Shown piece by piece: positions 28,728 to 37,105 of a stretch of DNA of 64,000 bases. Origin of the DNA: Actinoallomurus sp963850195 (GTDB lineage Bacteria > Actinomycetota > Actinomycetes > Streptosporangiales > Streptosporangiaceae); the NCBI GenBank assembly GCA_963850195.1, contig CAWKKD010000005.1, positions 1,426,001 through 1,490,000 on the forward strand, read 5' to 3'. The translations under genes and the position numbers were made by a program. Under the pieces are notes generated by a model. The model made no database searches, was not told the origin of the DNA, and was given only the letters and a program-made list of their open reading frames with translations. Each line of letters begins with the position of its first letter. The first letter of the stretch is position 1.

Positions 28728-29786
28728 TCATATCGTCACCAGGCCCTTCACGTCGGCGAACTTCGCGTCGCCGATGCCGGAGACCTGTCTCAGTTCGTCG
28801 ACGGAGCGGAAGGCGCCGTGCTGGGTGCGGTGGTCGACGATCCGCTGGGCGAGTACCGGTCCGACACCGGGAAGCTGGTCGAGCTGCGCGGCGGTCGCGG
28901 TGTTGAGGTCGATCGGTGCGGCGGGTGTGGTGGCGCCGGGGGATCCGGTCTGGACGGCGGATTCCGGTGGTGGGGAGATGCCGACGAGGATCTGCTCGCC
29001 GTCGACGACGCGGCGGGCCAGGTTGAGGGTGCCGGTCTTCGCACCGGGGCGCAGGCCGCCGGCCTTGTTGATCGCGTCGATGACGCGGGCTCCGGAGGGG
29101 AGCGTCACGACGCCCGGATGGCGGACCTTCCCCGCCACGTCGATGACCGGTGCAGGCTGCGCCGGGCCGGGAGTGCCGGAATCGGGCACGCTGCCGCCGG
29201 GCACACCGGTCACGGGCAAGCCGGTGGTCAGGGCGGCGGGACGGGCCGCCGGCCGGACGACGGGTTGGGGCACCGCGGCCGGCTCCGGGCGTGACCACCA
29301 GAACCAGGCCAGCGCGGCGAGGGCGGCCAGGATCCCGACGAGGACCAGGGCCCGTACGCCGGGCAGACCGGGATCGAACCGGCCGCCTCCCGCCCACCCG
29401 ACCCCCGGTCGGTGGAGGCCACGCGGATCGAGGGCGTGCGGGGTGGAGTCGTGCGGCTCCGCGACAGGACGGTCAGGGGCACGGGAGTCGTGGACAGGCG
29501 GGTCGGATGCGGTGGGGCGGAAGCCGACCGGGCCGGACGCGATCGGGCCGGGCTTGATCAGGCCCGGCGTGATCACGCCGTGGGCGTCCGGGCCGGGCGT
29601 GATCGGGCCGTGGGTAGCCAGGCCAGGGGCGTTCGTGTCGGGGGCGTCCGGCTCGGCGCGTGACGACGCAGCGGGCGGAACACGCTGGAGGGTCAGCGAC
29701 GGTCTTGAGGCCGAGCCGAATGACTCCGGCGGCTTGAATGCCTGGCGCAGGCGGTCGATGGCGGGGGACGGCATGGAGCGCTTCAT
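28728..29786 (-). CDS. comEA: ComEA-like DNA receptor with SLBB and helix-hairpin-helix domains
   Basis: A 352-aa protein. The cytoplasmic N-terminus (1-140) is unusually long and disordered, with a degenerate GP-x-TPG repeat around 58-88. One membrane span (about 145-164), a Pro-rich stalk, an SLBB domain (VAGKVRHPGVV..., about 225-285) and a C-terminal HhH pair (IDLNTATAAQLDQLPGVG, about 292-352) follow. The layout matches Gram-positive ComEA, which binds incoming DNA outside the membrane. Co-directional with comEC. Confidence 0.9.
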   Translation of the reverse strand: MKRSMPSPAIDRLRQAFKPPESFGSASRPSLTLQRVPPAASSRAEPDAPDTNAPGLATHGPITPGPDAHGVITPGLIKPGPIASGPVGFRPTASDPPVHDSRAPDRPVAEPHDSTPHALDPRGLHRPGVGWAGGGRFDPGLPGVRALVLVGILAALAALAWFWWSRPEPAAVPQPVVRPAARPAALTTGLPVTGVPGGSVPDSGTPGPAQPAPVIDVAGKVRHPGVVTLPSGARVIDAINKAGGLRPGAKTGTLNLARRVVDGEQILVGISPPPESAVQTGSPGATTPAAPIDLNTATAAQLDQLPGVGPVLAQRIVDHRTQHGAFRSVDELRQVSGIGDAKFADVKGLVTI

Positions 29787-29910
29787 GCCGGCGACGCTAT
29801 TCAGCCATCACCGCCGGGCGACAGGCCGAGCACGGCTTGTGGACAACGAGGACCGGGTGAGGCCCGGAAGGAGCTCCCCAGTCGATGGTGCGCAGGGGAG
29901 AGCGGCGTTC

Positions 29911-30600
29911 TCAGAGGGAGGTTCGGTAGGCCTCTAGGCGGGCGACGAGGTCGTCTGGGCGGCTTAGGGCGGGCAGGTGGCCGCCGTCCATCTCGTCGGC
30001 GGTGAGGCCCAGCCGTTCCTGGGCGAGGCGGCGCATGAAGGGGGGCGGGAAGATTCGGTCTTCTCGGCACAGGAGAAACCTGGTCGGGACGTCGGGCCAG
30101 GCGGAGAGGGGCCAGGGTTTCTCGAAGGGCTCGTCGGACTGGTCGCGGGCGCCGCGGGACATCGTTTCGGCGGTGACCTCAGGTGGGACGTCGTGGAAGA
30201 AGGCGGTCACCGGGTCGAAGGGTGCGTCCGGAGATCGGCCGTCCAGGGCGTCCTGGGCTCGGCGGGCCTCGCGCTGGCCGGTCGCGGTCCACCAGTCGCC
30301 CGGTGACTCGCCCGGTGAGGGGATCATGGCGGCAAGCATCACCAGGAGGTCGACCGGGACGCGGTCGCAGATCAAGGGGGCGGTGAAGCCGGCCATCGAC
30401 TGGGCGACGACGATCAGGTCGCGGCGGTCTCCGATGGCGGACAGCACAGTGTCGGCGTACTCGGCCAGGCCGGCCGCAGGGTCGTCGCACGGCAGGTCGG
30501 GTGCCACGACGTCATGGCCGAGAGCGCGCAGGAGAGGCTCGACCCGGTGCCAGTACCACCCGTCGGAGCCCGCGCCGTGGATGAGGACGTAGGTGGCCAT
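29911..30600 (-). CDS. alpha/beta-hydrolase (esterase-like)
   Basis: A 229-aa alpha/beta hydrolase. The oxyanion motif HGAGSDGWYW is near residue 8, the nucleophile elbow is AQSMAG (Ser about 70), an Asp is in LCREDRIFPP and the catalytic His in DGGHLPALSRP. The arrangement resembles the plant hydroxynitrile-lyase/methyl-esterase group (MES/SABP2-like). ATG 30600 has GGGGGAG upstream. It is downstream of hutI, with a terminator in between. Confidence 0.88.
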   Translation of the reverse strand: MATYVLIHGAGSDGWYWHRVEPLLRALGHDVVAPDLPCDDPAAGLAEYADTVLSAIGDRRDLIVVAQSMAGFTAPLICDRVPVDLLVMLAAMIPSPGESPGDWWTATGQREARRAQDALDGRSPDAPFDPVTAFFHDVPPEVTAETMSRGARDQSDEPFEKPWPLSAWPDVPTRFLLCREDRIFPPPFMRRLAQERLGLTADEMDGGHLPALSRPDDLVARLEAYRTSL

Positions 30601-30765
30601 CGCTCCCCCAAACCGAGGAACGCCGACGCGGTCCCCGCCGATTGAGAAGTGAGCGTAGACGATCCCGGAAGCCAGAGAACGCGGACGCGCTCCCCGCGAC
30701 ACGGGGCCCGGAGAACGTAGAGACGGCGCGGGGCTGGAGAACCCGATACGGAGAAGACAAAGAAC

Positions 30766-30792
30766 GAGACCGGAGAGCGTGTCTCCGGTCTC
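30766..30792 (-). terminator. hutI terminator
   Basis: Perfect 11-bp stem (GAGACCGGAGA and its complement) with a 5-nt loop, 20 bp after the hutI stop. On the minus strand it is followed by GTTCTTTGTCTTCT. Confidence 0.85.
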
Positions 30793-30811
30793 GTTGAAGG
30801 TCGGTCGGGGA

Positions 30812-32023
30812 TCAGGTCTGGACGGGGACGCCGCCGCGCCAGACGCGTTGGGCTCGGAGGCCGAAGGCCCAGGCGAAGGCGCCTTCGTGGTCGGCGTCCC
30901 AGAGGACGATGTCGGCGTACATGCCGGGGACCAGGGCGCCTCGGTCGTTGACGCGTAGGGCCGCGGCTCCACCCAGGGTGGCGGCGCGCAGGGCCTCGTT
31001 GACGCTGAGGCCGAACATCGCGACGGACAGGCCGACGACCAGGGGCATCGAGGTGATGCCGCACTGGCCCGGGTTGTGGTCGGTGCCGAGTGCGAGGGTG
31101 ACGCCGCGGTCGAGCATGGCGCGTACCGGTGGGGTGCGGCCGTTGTGCAGGGCGCTGCCGGGGCACACGGTGGCGGCGACGCCGCCGTGGTGGAGGGCCT
31201 TGATGTCGTCGTCGTTGGCCTCGGTGAGCAGGTCCGCGGACGCGCAGCCGACCTCGGCCGCTACTTGGGCGGCGCCCATGCGCTCGTTGGCGCAGGCGTG
31301 CAGCCGGGCCTTGAGACCGACGCGCTGGCCGGTCATGAGCAGGACGCGGGCCTCGTCGGGGGTGAAGTGGCCCTCGTCGCAGTAGACGTCGATGCTGTCG
31401 GCGCCCGCGGCCGCGGCGTCGCCGGCCCAGAGACGTACGGCCTCGATGTAGTCGCGGCGGCGGCCGAAGTACTCAGGGGGAAGCACGTGCGCGGCGAGGA
31501 AGGTCGCGTGGATGCGGGGCATCGACGGCTCTTCCTCGAGTGAACGCAGGAGTCGCACGTCGGCGAGCTCGCCGTCGCGCGTCAGGTGGTAGCCGGTCTT
31601 GGCCTCGACCGTGGTGGTGCCCGCGCAGATCCACTGACGGAGCCGCTCGCGGACGCCGTTGCAGAGGGTCCACGGGTCGGTGCCGCGGGTCACGGTGACC
31701 GTGGACGCGACGCCACCGCCGGCCGCGACGATCTCGTTGTTGGACGACCCGCTCGTCCGCATGGCCAGCTCGGCCCAGCGGTTTCCGGCGTAGACCGGAT
31801 GGGAGTGGGCGTCGATCAGGCCCGGTGTGACCAGGCCGCCGCCGAGGTTTTCCACGTGGTCGACGTCGACGATGTCGTCGATGACGCCGGGAACGCTCTG
31901 GGGCAGCTCGGATGCCGGTCCGGCCCAGGCGATGCGGTCATCGTGCACGAGGATTGCCGCGTTGCTGCACACGTCCATACCGGTCCACAGACGGCCGATA
32001 TTCGTCAGCAAACGCACCGTCAT
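30812..32023 (-). CDS. hutI: imidazolonepropionase
   Basis: Third enzyme of histidine degradation, opening the imidazolone ring to formiminoglutamate. The 403-aa amidohydrolase has the metal motif DAHSHPVYAGN (about 72), the conserved EAKTGYHLTRDGE and the C-terminal metal Asp in ALGTDHNPGQC. The start MTVRLLTNIGRLWTG is standard; the ribosome site is weak. No hutH, hutU or hutF is in the window, so the pathway is split in this genome. A strong terminator isolates it from the hydrolase gene downstream. Confidence 0.93.
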   Translation of the reverse strand: MTVRLLTNIGRLWTGMDVCSNAAILVHDDRIAWAGPASELPQSVPGVIDDIVDVDHVENLGGGLVTPGLIDAHSHPVYAGNRWAELAMRTSGSSNNEIVAAGGGVASTVTVTRGTDPWTLCNGVRERLRQWICAGTTTVEAKTGYHLTRDGELADVRLLRSLEEEPSMPRIHATFLAAHVLPPEYFGRRRDYIEAVRLWAGDAAAAGADSIDVYCDEGHFTPDEARVLLMTGQRVGLKARLHACANERMGAAQVAAEVGCASADLLTEANDDDIKALHHGGVAATVCPGSALHNGRTPPVRAMLDRGVTLALGTDHNPGQCGITSMPLVVGLSVAMFGLSVNEALRAATLGGAAALRVNDRGALVPGMYADIVLWDADHEGAFAWAFGLRAQRVWRGGVPVQT

Positions 32024-32330
32024 CGCGTCACCGCCCGAATCGGCGGGGGTGCGCCGGTGAAGGGTGTCCAGACGCCATGCAGCGGGTCACCTGCTCTCGC
32101 TCGATTTGCGCCGGCAACACTGCCAGCGGACCCAAGTGCGGTTGAAGGGCTGGTCATACGACCACCCGGAGCAACGAACCCTGAAATCTCGGTTTCGTCA
32201 CGGTAGTGCACTGAAGCCGCCCTGTACAGCCTTTGCCGACACTCCGCTCTCCAGCCGCTGAACGGCCGACTGTGACAGGCGCTTTGACGATACCTCAGCT
32301 CGGGTTCGAGGTCCTCCCGAACAAGCAAAT
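32024..32330. other. gene-free stretch between hflX and hutI
   Basis: About 300 bp with no frame that looks coding and no RNA gene seen. It should hold the hutI promoter on the minus strand, but I could not pick a convincing -35/-10 pair. Confidence 0.6.
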
Positions 32331-32361
32331 CCGGGACCCGCGCGTACGGCGCGGGTCCCGG
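32331..32361 (-). terminator. hflX terminator
   Basis: Perfect 13-bp stem (32331-32343 with 32349-32361), GTACG loop, starting 11 bp after the hflX stop; on the minus strand it is followed by ATTTGCTTGTT. Confidence 0.88.
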
Positions 32362-32372
32362 GATCTGCCTGC

Positions 32373-33776
32373 TCAGACGTGCGCGATGGTGTACGGCTCC
32401 AGTTCGCCGGCCATGCGCTCGGGAACGAGGGCGTGCAACGACGTCCCGTCGGCGGTGTGCTCCTGCGAGAGCACCTCGCCCAGGTCGTGCACGCGGGCGA
32501 CGAGGTCGCCACGGTCGTACGGGAGGAGGACGCGCATCTCGCGGTCGCCGCGCGGCAGCCCCTCCTCGATCGCCTGCATCAGCTCGTCGATGCCGTCGCC
32601 GGTGTGGGCCGACACGACGACGGTCGGCGCCTCGCGGTGGCGGATGCGCGCGATGGCCATCTCGTCCGCGATGTCGGCCTTGTTGATGACGATGAGCTCG
32701 GGCACGTTCTCGGCGCCGACGTCGCGCAGCACCTCACGCACCGCGTCGATCTGCGCCTCGGGGTCGGCGTCGGAGCCGTCGACGACGTGGAGGATGAGGT
32801 CCGCGTCGGCGACCTCCTCCAGCGTCGAGCGGAACGCCTCGACGAGCTGGTGCGGCAGGTGCCGTACGAACCCGACCGTGTCGGCGAGCGTGAACGCGCG
32901 GCCGCTCGGCGTGGCCGCACGGCGGATCGTCGGGTCGAGGGTGGCGAACAGGGCGTTCTCCACCAGTACGCCGGCGCCGGTGAGCCGGTTGAGCAGGCTC
33001 GACTTGCCGGCGTTGGTGTAGCCGGCGATCGCCACGGAGGGCACCTGGCGGCTGCGGCGCTGCGAGCGCTTGGTGTCGCGCGCCTTGCCCATCTCCCGGA
33101 TCTGGCGGCGCAGCTTGGCCATCCGGATGTGGATGCGCCGTCGGTCCAGTTCGATCTTCGTCTCACCGGGGCCACGGCCGCCGATGCCCACGCCGCCGGC
33201 GGCACGCCCACCGACCTGGCGGGAAAGGTTGCCACCCCAACCACGCAGACGCGGCAGGAGGTACTCGAGCTGGGCGAACTCGACCTGGGCCTTGCCCTCA
33301 CGGCTGCTCGCGTGCTGGGCGAAGATGTCGAGGATCAGCGCCGTACGGTCGATGACCTTGACCTTGACGATCTCCTCGAGCTGGCGGAGCTGGCTCGGCG
33401 CGAGCTCTCCGTCGCAGATCACGGTGTCGGCCGAGGTGGAGATGACGACGTCACGCAGCTCGAGCGCCTTGCCGGAGCCGACGTACGTCGCCGGGTCGGG
33501 CTTCGAACGCCGCTGGATCAGTCCTTCGAGCACGGTCGATCCCGCGGTCTCCGCGAGGAGTGCCAGCTCGTTGAGGGAATTCTCGGCGGTCGCCTCGGTT
33601 CCCTCGGTCCAGACGCCGATCAGGACGACCCGTTCCAGGCGGAGCGCCCGGTACTCGACCTCGGTGATGTCGCGCAGCTCGGTCGAGAGCCCGGCCACAC
33701 GCCGCAGCGCCTGCCGGTCCTCAAGGTCGAGCTCGCCGGTCAGCGGCTCTGGCTCTTCGTACGAAAAATTAGACAT
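32373..33776 (-). CDS. hflX: ribosome-associated GTPase HflX
   Basis: A 467-aa ribosome-splitting GTPase of the Obg-HflX group. The N-terminal HflX domain contains RRSKPDPATYVGSGKA and the Gly-rich GGRAAGGVGIGGRGPGE loop (about 195); the G domain has G1 GYTNAGKSSL, FATLDPT (switch I) and DTVGF (G3), plus NKAD. ATG 33776 has GGAGGA at 2-3 nt from AC. The frame stays open for 630 codons upstream only because of codon bias opposite aceB. In related genomes it follows dapF, but here dapF is 27 kb away. Confidence 0.95.
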   Translation of the reverse strand: MSNFSYEEPEPLTGELDLEDRQALRRVAGLSTELRDITEVEYRALRLERVVLIGVWTEGTEATAENSLNELALLAETAGSTVLEGLIQRRSKPDPATYVGSGKALELRDVVISTSADTVICDGELAPSQLRQLEEIVKVKVIDRTALILDIFAQHASSREGKAQVEFAQLEYLLPRLRGWGGNLSRQVGGRAAGGVGIGGRGPGETKIELDRRRIHIRMAKLRRQIREMGKARDTKRSQRRSRQVPSVAIAGYTNAGKSSLLNRLTGAGVLVENALFATLDPTIRRAATPSGRAFTLADTVGFVRHLPHQLVEAFRSTLEEVADADLILHVVDGSDADPEAQIDAVREVLRDVGAENVPELIVINKADIADEMAIARIRHREAPTVVVSAHTGDGIDELMQAIEEGLPRGDREMRVLLPYDRGDLVARVHDLGEVLSQEHTADGTSLHALVPERMAGELEPYTIAHV

Positions 33777-33940
33777 GTTCCTCCATGTCAACACCGGAGC
33801 ACCTCCGGATCTTCCTTGATGCTGCCACGAGTGGGCGGCGCGCACACCTGGATATGTGCCCACCTCGAGCCGGAGGGTAGGACCCCGCTGCGAACCGCGT
33901 GCGAGACGATCGCATAGCATTCCACTAAGCAGAAATACTT

Positions 33941-33955
33941 TTTCGCTATACGAAA
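33941..33955. promoter_or_regulatory. palindromic operator upstream of malate synthase
   Basis: TTTCG-CTATA-CGAAA, a perfect 15-bp palindrome, 10 bp before the aceB ATG. Its form is like operators of IclR-type regulators, which control malate synthase in several bacteria. Possible -10 boxes TAGCAT (33915-33920) and TACTTT (33936-33941) would place it at or just after the start point, a repressor position. Confidence 0.55.
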
Positions 33956-33965
33956 GGGCAGGCAG

Positions 33966-35567
33966 ATGGCTGGACCCGCAGGCGTGGAGTTGACCGGCCC
34001 CGTCGCCGAGCGTCACGACGAGATCCTCACGCCCGATGCGCTGGGCTTCCTGGGCACTCTCCAGCGCGAGTTCGGCACTCGCCGGCTCGAGCTGCTCGCC
34101 AAGCGCGTCGAACGGCAGAAGGAGCTGACCGCAGGCGGCACGCTCGACTTCCTGCCGGACGGCGCCGACGTTCGGCACGACGACACCTGGCGGGTGGCCG
34201 ACCCGGCGCCCGGCCTGGAGGACCGGCGTGTCGAGATCACCGGCCCGACGGACCGCAAGATGACGATCAACGCGCTCAACTCCGGCGCGAAGGTCTGGCT
34301 GGCCGACTTCGAGGACGCCAACACTCCCCTGTGGGAGAACATGGTCGGCGGCCAGCTCAACCTCCGCGACGCGCTCGACCGCACCATCGACTTCGAGACC
34401 GGCGGCAAGTCCTACCGGCTGAAGGACGACGAGGAGCTCGCGACGATCGTCGTACGCCCGCGCGGGTGGCACCTCGACGAGAAGCACGTGCTCATCGACG
34501 GCCAGCGGATGTCGGGGTCGCTGTTCGACTTCGGCCTCTACTTCTTCCACTGCGCACGGCGTCAGCTCGACAAGGGCAAGGGGCCGTACTTCTACCTCCC
34601 CAAGATCGAGAGCCGCCTTGAGGCGCGCCTCTGGAACGACGTCTTCAACCTGGCGCAGGACCTCCTCGAGATCCCGCGCGGCACGATCCGGGCGACCGTG
34701 CTGATCGAGACCATCCCGGCGGCGTTCGAGATGGAGGAGATCCTCTACGAGCTGCGCGACCACTCCGCGGGGCTCAACGCCGGCCGCTGGGACTACCTGT
34801 TCTCGGTGATCAAGAAGTTCCGCGCACGCGGCCGGGATTTCCTGCTGCCCGAGCGCAACGCGATCACGATGACCGCACCGTTCATGCGGGCGTACACGGA
34901 GCTTCTGGTGCGCACCTGCCACAAGCGCGGCGCGCACGCGATCGGCGGCATGGCCGCGTTCATCCCGTCGCGCCACGACGAAGAGGTCAACAAGGCCGCC
35001 TTCGACAAGGTGCGTGCGGACAAGACGCGCGAGTCCGAGGACGGCTTCGACGGGTCCTGGGTCGCCCACCCCGGCATGGTCGACATCTGCCGTGAGGTCT
35101 TCGACGGCGTGCTCGGCGACAAGCCGAACCAGCGCGACCGCAAGCGCGAGGAGGTGTCGGTGTCCGCCTCCGAACTGCTCGCCGTCGGCAAGACCCCGGG
35201 CGAGATCACCGAGGCCGGTCTGCGCAACAACATCAGCGTCGGCCTGCAGTACATCGCCACCTGGCTGGGCGGCAACGGCGCGGTCGGCATCTTCAACCTG
35301 ATGGAGGACGCGGCGACGGCCGAGATCTCCCGGTCGCAGATCTGGCAGTGGCTGCACAACGACGTCGAGCTCGCGGACGGCCCGAAGGTCACGGCCGACC
35401 TCGTCGAGCGGCTCATCGACGAGGAGCTCGGCAAGATCCGCGAGCAGTACGGCGACGCCTTCGACGAGAAGCGCTTCGCCGAGGCGGTCTCCCTGTTCAA
35501 GGAGGTCGCCCTCGCGGACGAGTACGCCGACTTCCTGACCCTCCCCGCATACGAGCGCATGCCCTGA
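33966..35567 (+). CDS. aceB: malate synthase A
   Basis: Condenses glyoxylate and acetyl-CoA to malate. The 533-aa length is right for isoform A. The family signature RDHSAGLNAGRWDYLF is present near 257-272 (consensus KDHxxGLNCGRWDY), as is the metal-binding ENxxxR-type segment FEDANTPLWENM near 117. Isocitrate lyase is not in the window; the neighbouring glcDEF genes make glyoxylate from glycolate, so this copy may serve that route. Followed by a terminator and then glcD. Confidence 0.95.
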   Translation: MAGPAGVELTGPVAERHDEILTPDALGFLGTLQREFGTRRLELLAKRVERQKELTAGGTLDFLPDGADVRHDDTWRVADPAPGLEDRRVEITGPTDRKMTINALNSGAKVWLADFEDANTPLWENMVGGQLNLRDALDRTIDFETGGKSYRLKDDEELATIVVRPRGWHLDEKHVLIDGQRMSGSLFDFGLYFFHCARRQLDKGKGPYFYLPKIESRLEARLWNDVFNLAQDLLEIPRGTIRATVLIETIPAAFEMEEILYELRDHSAGLNAGRWDYLFSVIKKFRARGRDFLLPERNAITMTAPFMRAYTELLVRTCHKRGAHAIGGMAAFIPSRHDEEVNKAAFDKVRADKTRESEDGFDGSWVAHPGMVDICREVFDGVLGDKPNQRDRKREEVSVSASELLAVGKTPGEITEAGLRNNISVGLQYIATWLGGNGAVGIFNLMEDAATAEISRSQIWQWLHNDVELADGPKVTADLVERLIDEELGKIREQYGDAFDEKRFAEAVSLFKEVALADEYADFLTLPAYERMP

Positions 35568-35574
35568 CGCCCGG

Positions 35575-35609
35575 CGTCTTCGGGCCCGGAAACGCCAGGC
35601 CCGAAGACG
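35575..35609 (+). terminator. aceB terminator
   Basis: Perfect 12-bp stem CGTCTTCGGGCC / GGCCCGAAGACG (35575-35586 and 35598-35609) with an 11-nt loop, 7 bp after the aceB stop. No strong T-run. Confidence 0.75.
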
Positions 35610-35620
35610 GATGGTTCCGA

Positions 35621-35644
35621 CTTGTTTGGAACTGTCCAGAAAAG
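35621..35644. promoter_or_regulatory. imperfect palindrome in the glcD promoter region
   Basis: CTTGTTTGGA-ACTG-TCCAGAAAAG: the arms match at 8 of 10 positions. It is 15 bp before the glcD start. A FadR/GlcC-type GntR operator is plausible by position and form. Confidence 0.4.
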
Positions 35645-35659
35645 TCAAGGATTGGTGAT

Positions 35660-37105
35660 GTGACGACAAGGCTGGACGGAATCGCGGAACGCCTCAGGGC
35701 CGTCACCGGCGCGGAGAACGTCATCACCGATCCGGCCGAGCTACGCACGTACGAGTGCGACGGCCTGACCTACCACCGCGCCACGCCCGGCGTCGTGGTG
35801 CTGCCCGAGACGGCCGAGCAGATCGCCGCGATCGTGCAGGCCTGTACGGCGGAGGGCGTGCCGTACATCGCGCGCGGCTCTGGCACCGGACTGTCCGGCG
35901 GCGCGCTCCCCCGTACCGACGGCGTCCTGATCGTGACGTCCCGCATGCGGCGCATCCTGGAGATCGACGTCGACGGCGAGCGCGCGGTGGTCGAGCCCGG
36001 CGTCATCAACCTCGACGTCACCAAGGCGGCGCGCCCGCACGGCTACTACTACGCGCCCGACCCCTCCAGCCAGCAGATCTGCTCGATCGGCGGCAACGTC
36101 GCCGAGAACTCCGGCGGCGCGCACTGCCTCAAGTACGGCTTCACCGTCAACCACGTGCTGGCCTGCGAGGTCGTCACGCCCGACGGCGAGATCATCGAGC
36201 TGACCGAAGGGCCGGGCTATGACCTGCTCGGGGCGTTCGTCGGCTCCGAGGGCACGCTCGGCATCGCCACCAAGATCACGGTACGGCTGACGCGCCTGCC
36301 CGAGACGGTCCAGACGCTGCTGGCCGCGTTCGACTCGATCGAGCACGCGGGCGAGGCGGTGTCGGCGATCATCGCGGCCGGGGTGATCCCGGCGGCCATC
36401 GAGATGATGGACGCGCTGTCGATCGAGGCGGCCGAGGCCGCGGTGCAGTGCGAGTACCCAGAGGGTGCCGGCGCGGTGCTCGTCGTCGAGCTGGACGGCC
36501 CGATCCCCGAGGTCGAGCGGCAGTTCGAGCAGGTACGCGAGCTGTGCGGCCGGGCGTTCGAGATCCGGGTGGCGGCCGACGACACCGAGCGTGCGCTGAT
36601 CTGGCGCGGCCGCAAGTCCGCGTTCGCGGCGGTGGGCCGGATCAGCCCGGACTACATCGTGCAGGACGGCGTCATCCCGCGTACGGCCCTGCCCGAGGTG
36701 CTGGCGGCCATCGACGAGCTGTCGAAGGCCAAGGGCGTACGGGTCGCCAACGTCTTCCACGCCGGCGACGGCAACCTGCACCCGCTCGTGCTGTTCGACG
36801 ACGCGGTCCCGGGCGCGGGCGAGCGCGCCGAGGAGGTCTCCGGGAAGATCCTCGACCTGTGCATCGAGCACGGCGGGTCGATCACCGGCGAGCACGGCGT
36901 CGGCGTGGACAAGTCCAAGCACATGCCGCGGATGTTCACCGAAGAGGACCTGGACACGATGCAGATGGTGCGGTGCGCGTTCGACCCGGCGGGCCTGTGC
37001 AACCCCGGGAAGGTGTACCCGACGCCGCGCCTGTGCGGCGAGGTGCCCGGCCGGCGCACCGGCGTCCATCCCCTCGTCGAGAGCGGGAAGGCGGACCTGT
37101 TCTGA
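35660..37105 (+). CDS. glcD: glycolate oxidase subunit GlcD (FAD-linked)
   Basis: A 481-aa FAD protein that oxidises glycolate (or D-lactate) to the 2-oxo acid. PCMH-type FAD domain with RGSGTGLSGGALP (about 75) and CSIGGNVAENSGGAHCLKYG (about 145), then the FAD-oxidase C domain ending in GSITGEHGVGVDKSKHM. GTG 35660 has AAGG 9 nt upstream. Overlaps glcE by 1 bp. Presence of E and F subunits argues for the GlcDEF complex rather than a single-chain D-lactate dehydrogenase. Confidence 0.92.
   Translation: MTTRLDGIAERLRAVTGAENVITDPAELRTYECDGLTYHRATPGVVVLPETAEQIAAIVQACTAEGVPYIARGSGTGLSGGALPRTDGVLIVTSRMRRILEIDVDGERAVVEPGVINLDVTKAARPHGYYYAPDPSSQQICSIGGNVAENSGGAHCLKYGFTVNHVLACEVVTPDGEIIELTEGPGYDLLGAFVGSEGTLGIATKITVRLTRLPETVQTLLAAFDSIEHAGEAVSAIIAAGVIPAAIEMMDALSIEAAEAAVQCEYPEGAGAVLVVELDGPIPEVERQFEQVRELCGRAFEIRVAADDTERALIWRGRKSAFAAVGRISPDYIVQDGVIPRTALPEVLAAIDELSKAKGVRVANVFHAGDGNLHPLVLFDDAVPGAGERAEEVSGKILDLCIEHGGSITGEHGVGVDKSKHMPRMFTEEDLDTMQMVRCAFDPAGLCNPGKVYPTPRLCGEVPGRRTGVHPLVESGKADLF

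Noticed and set aside
30601..30765. Repeated GAGAAC-type motifs between hutI and the hydrolase gene
   Set aside because: The copies are short, unevenly spaced and degenerate; no operator or RNA structure beyond the hutI terminator is supported.
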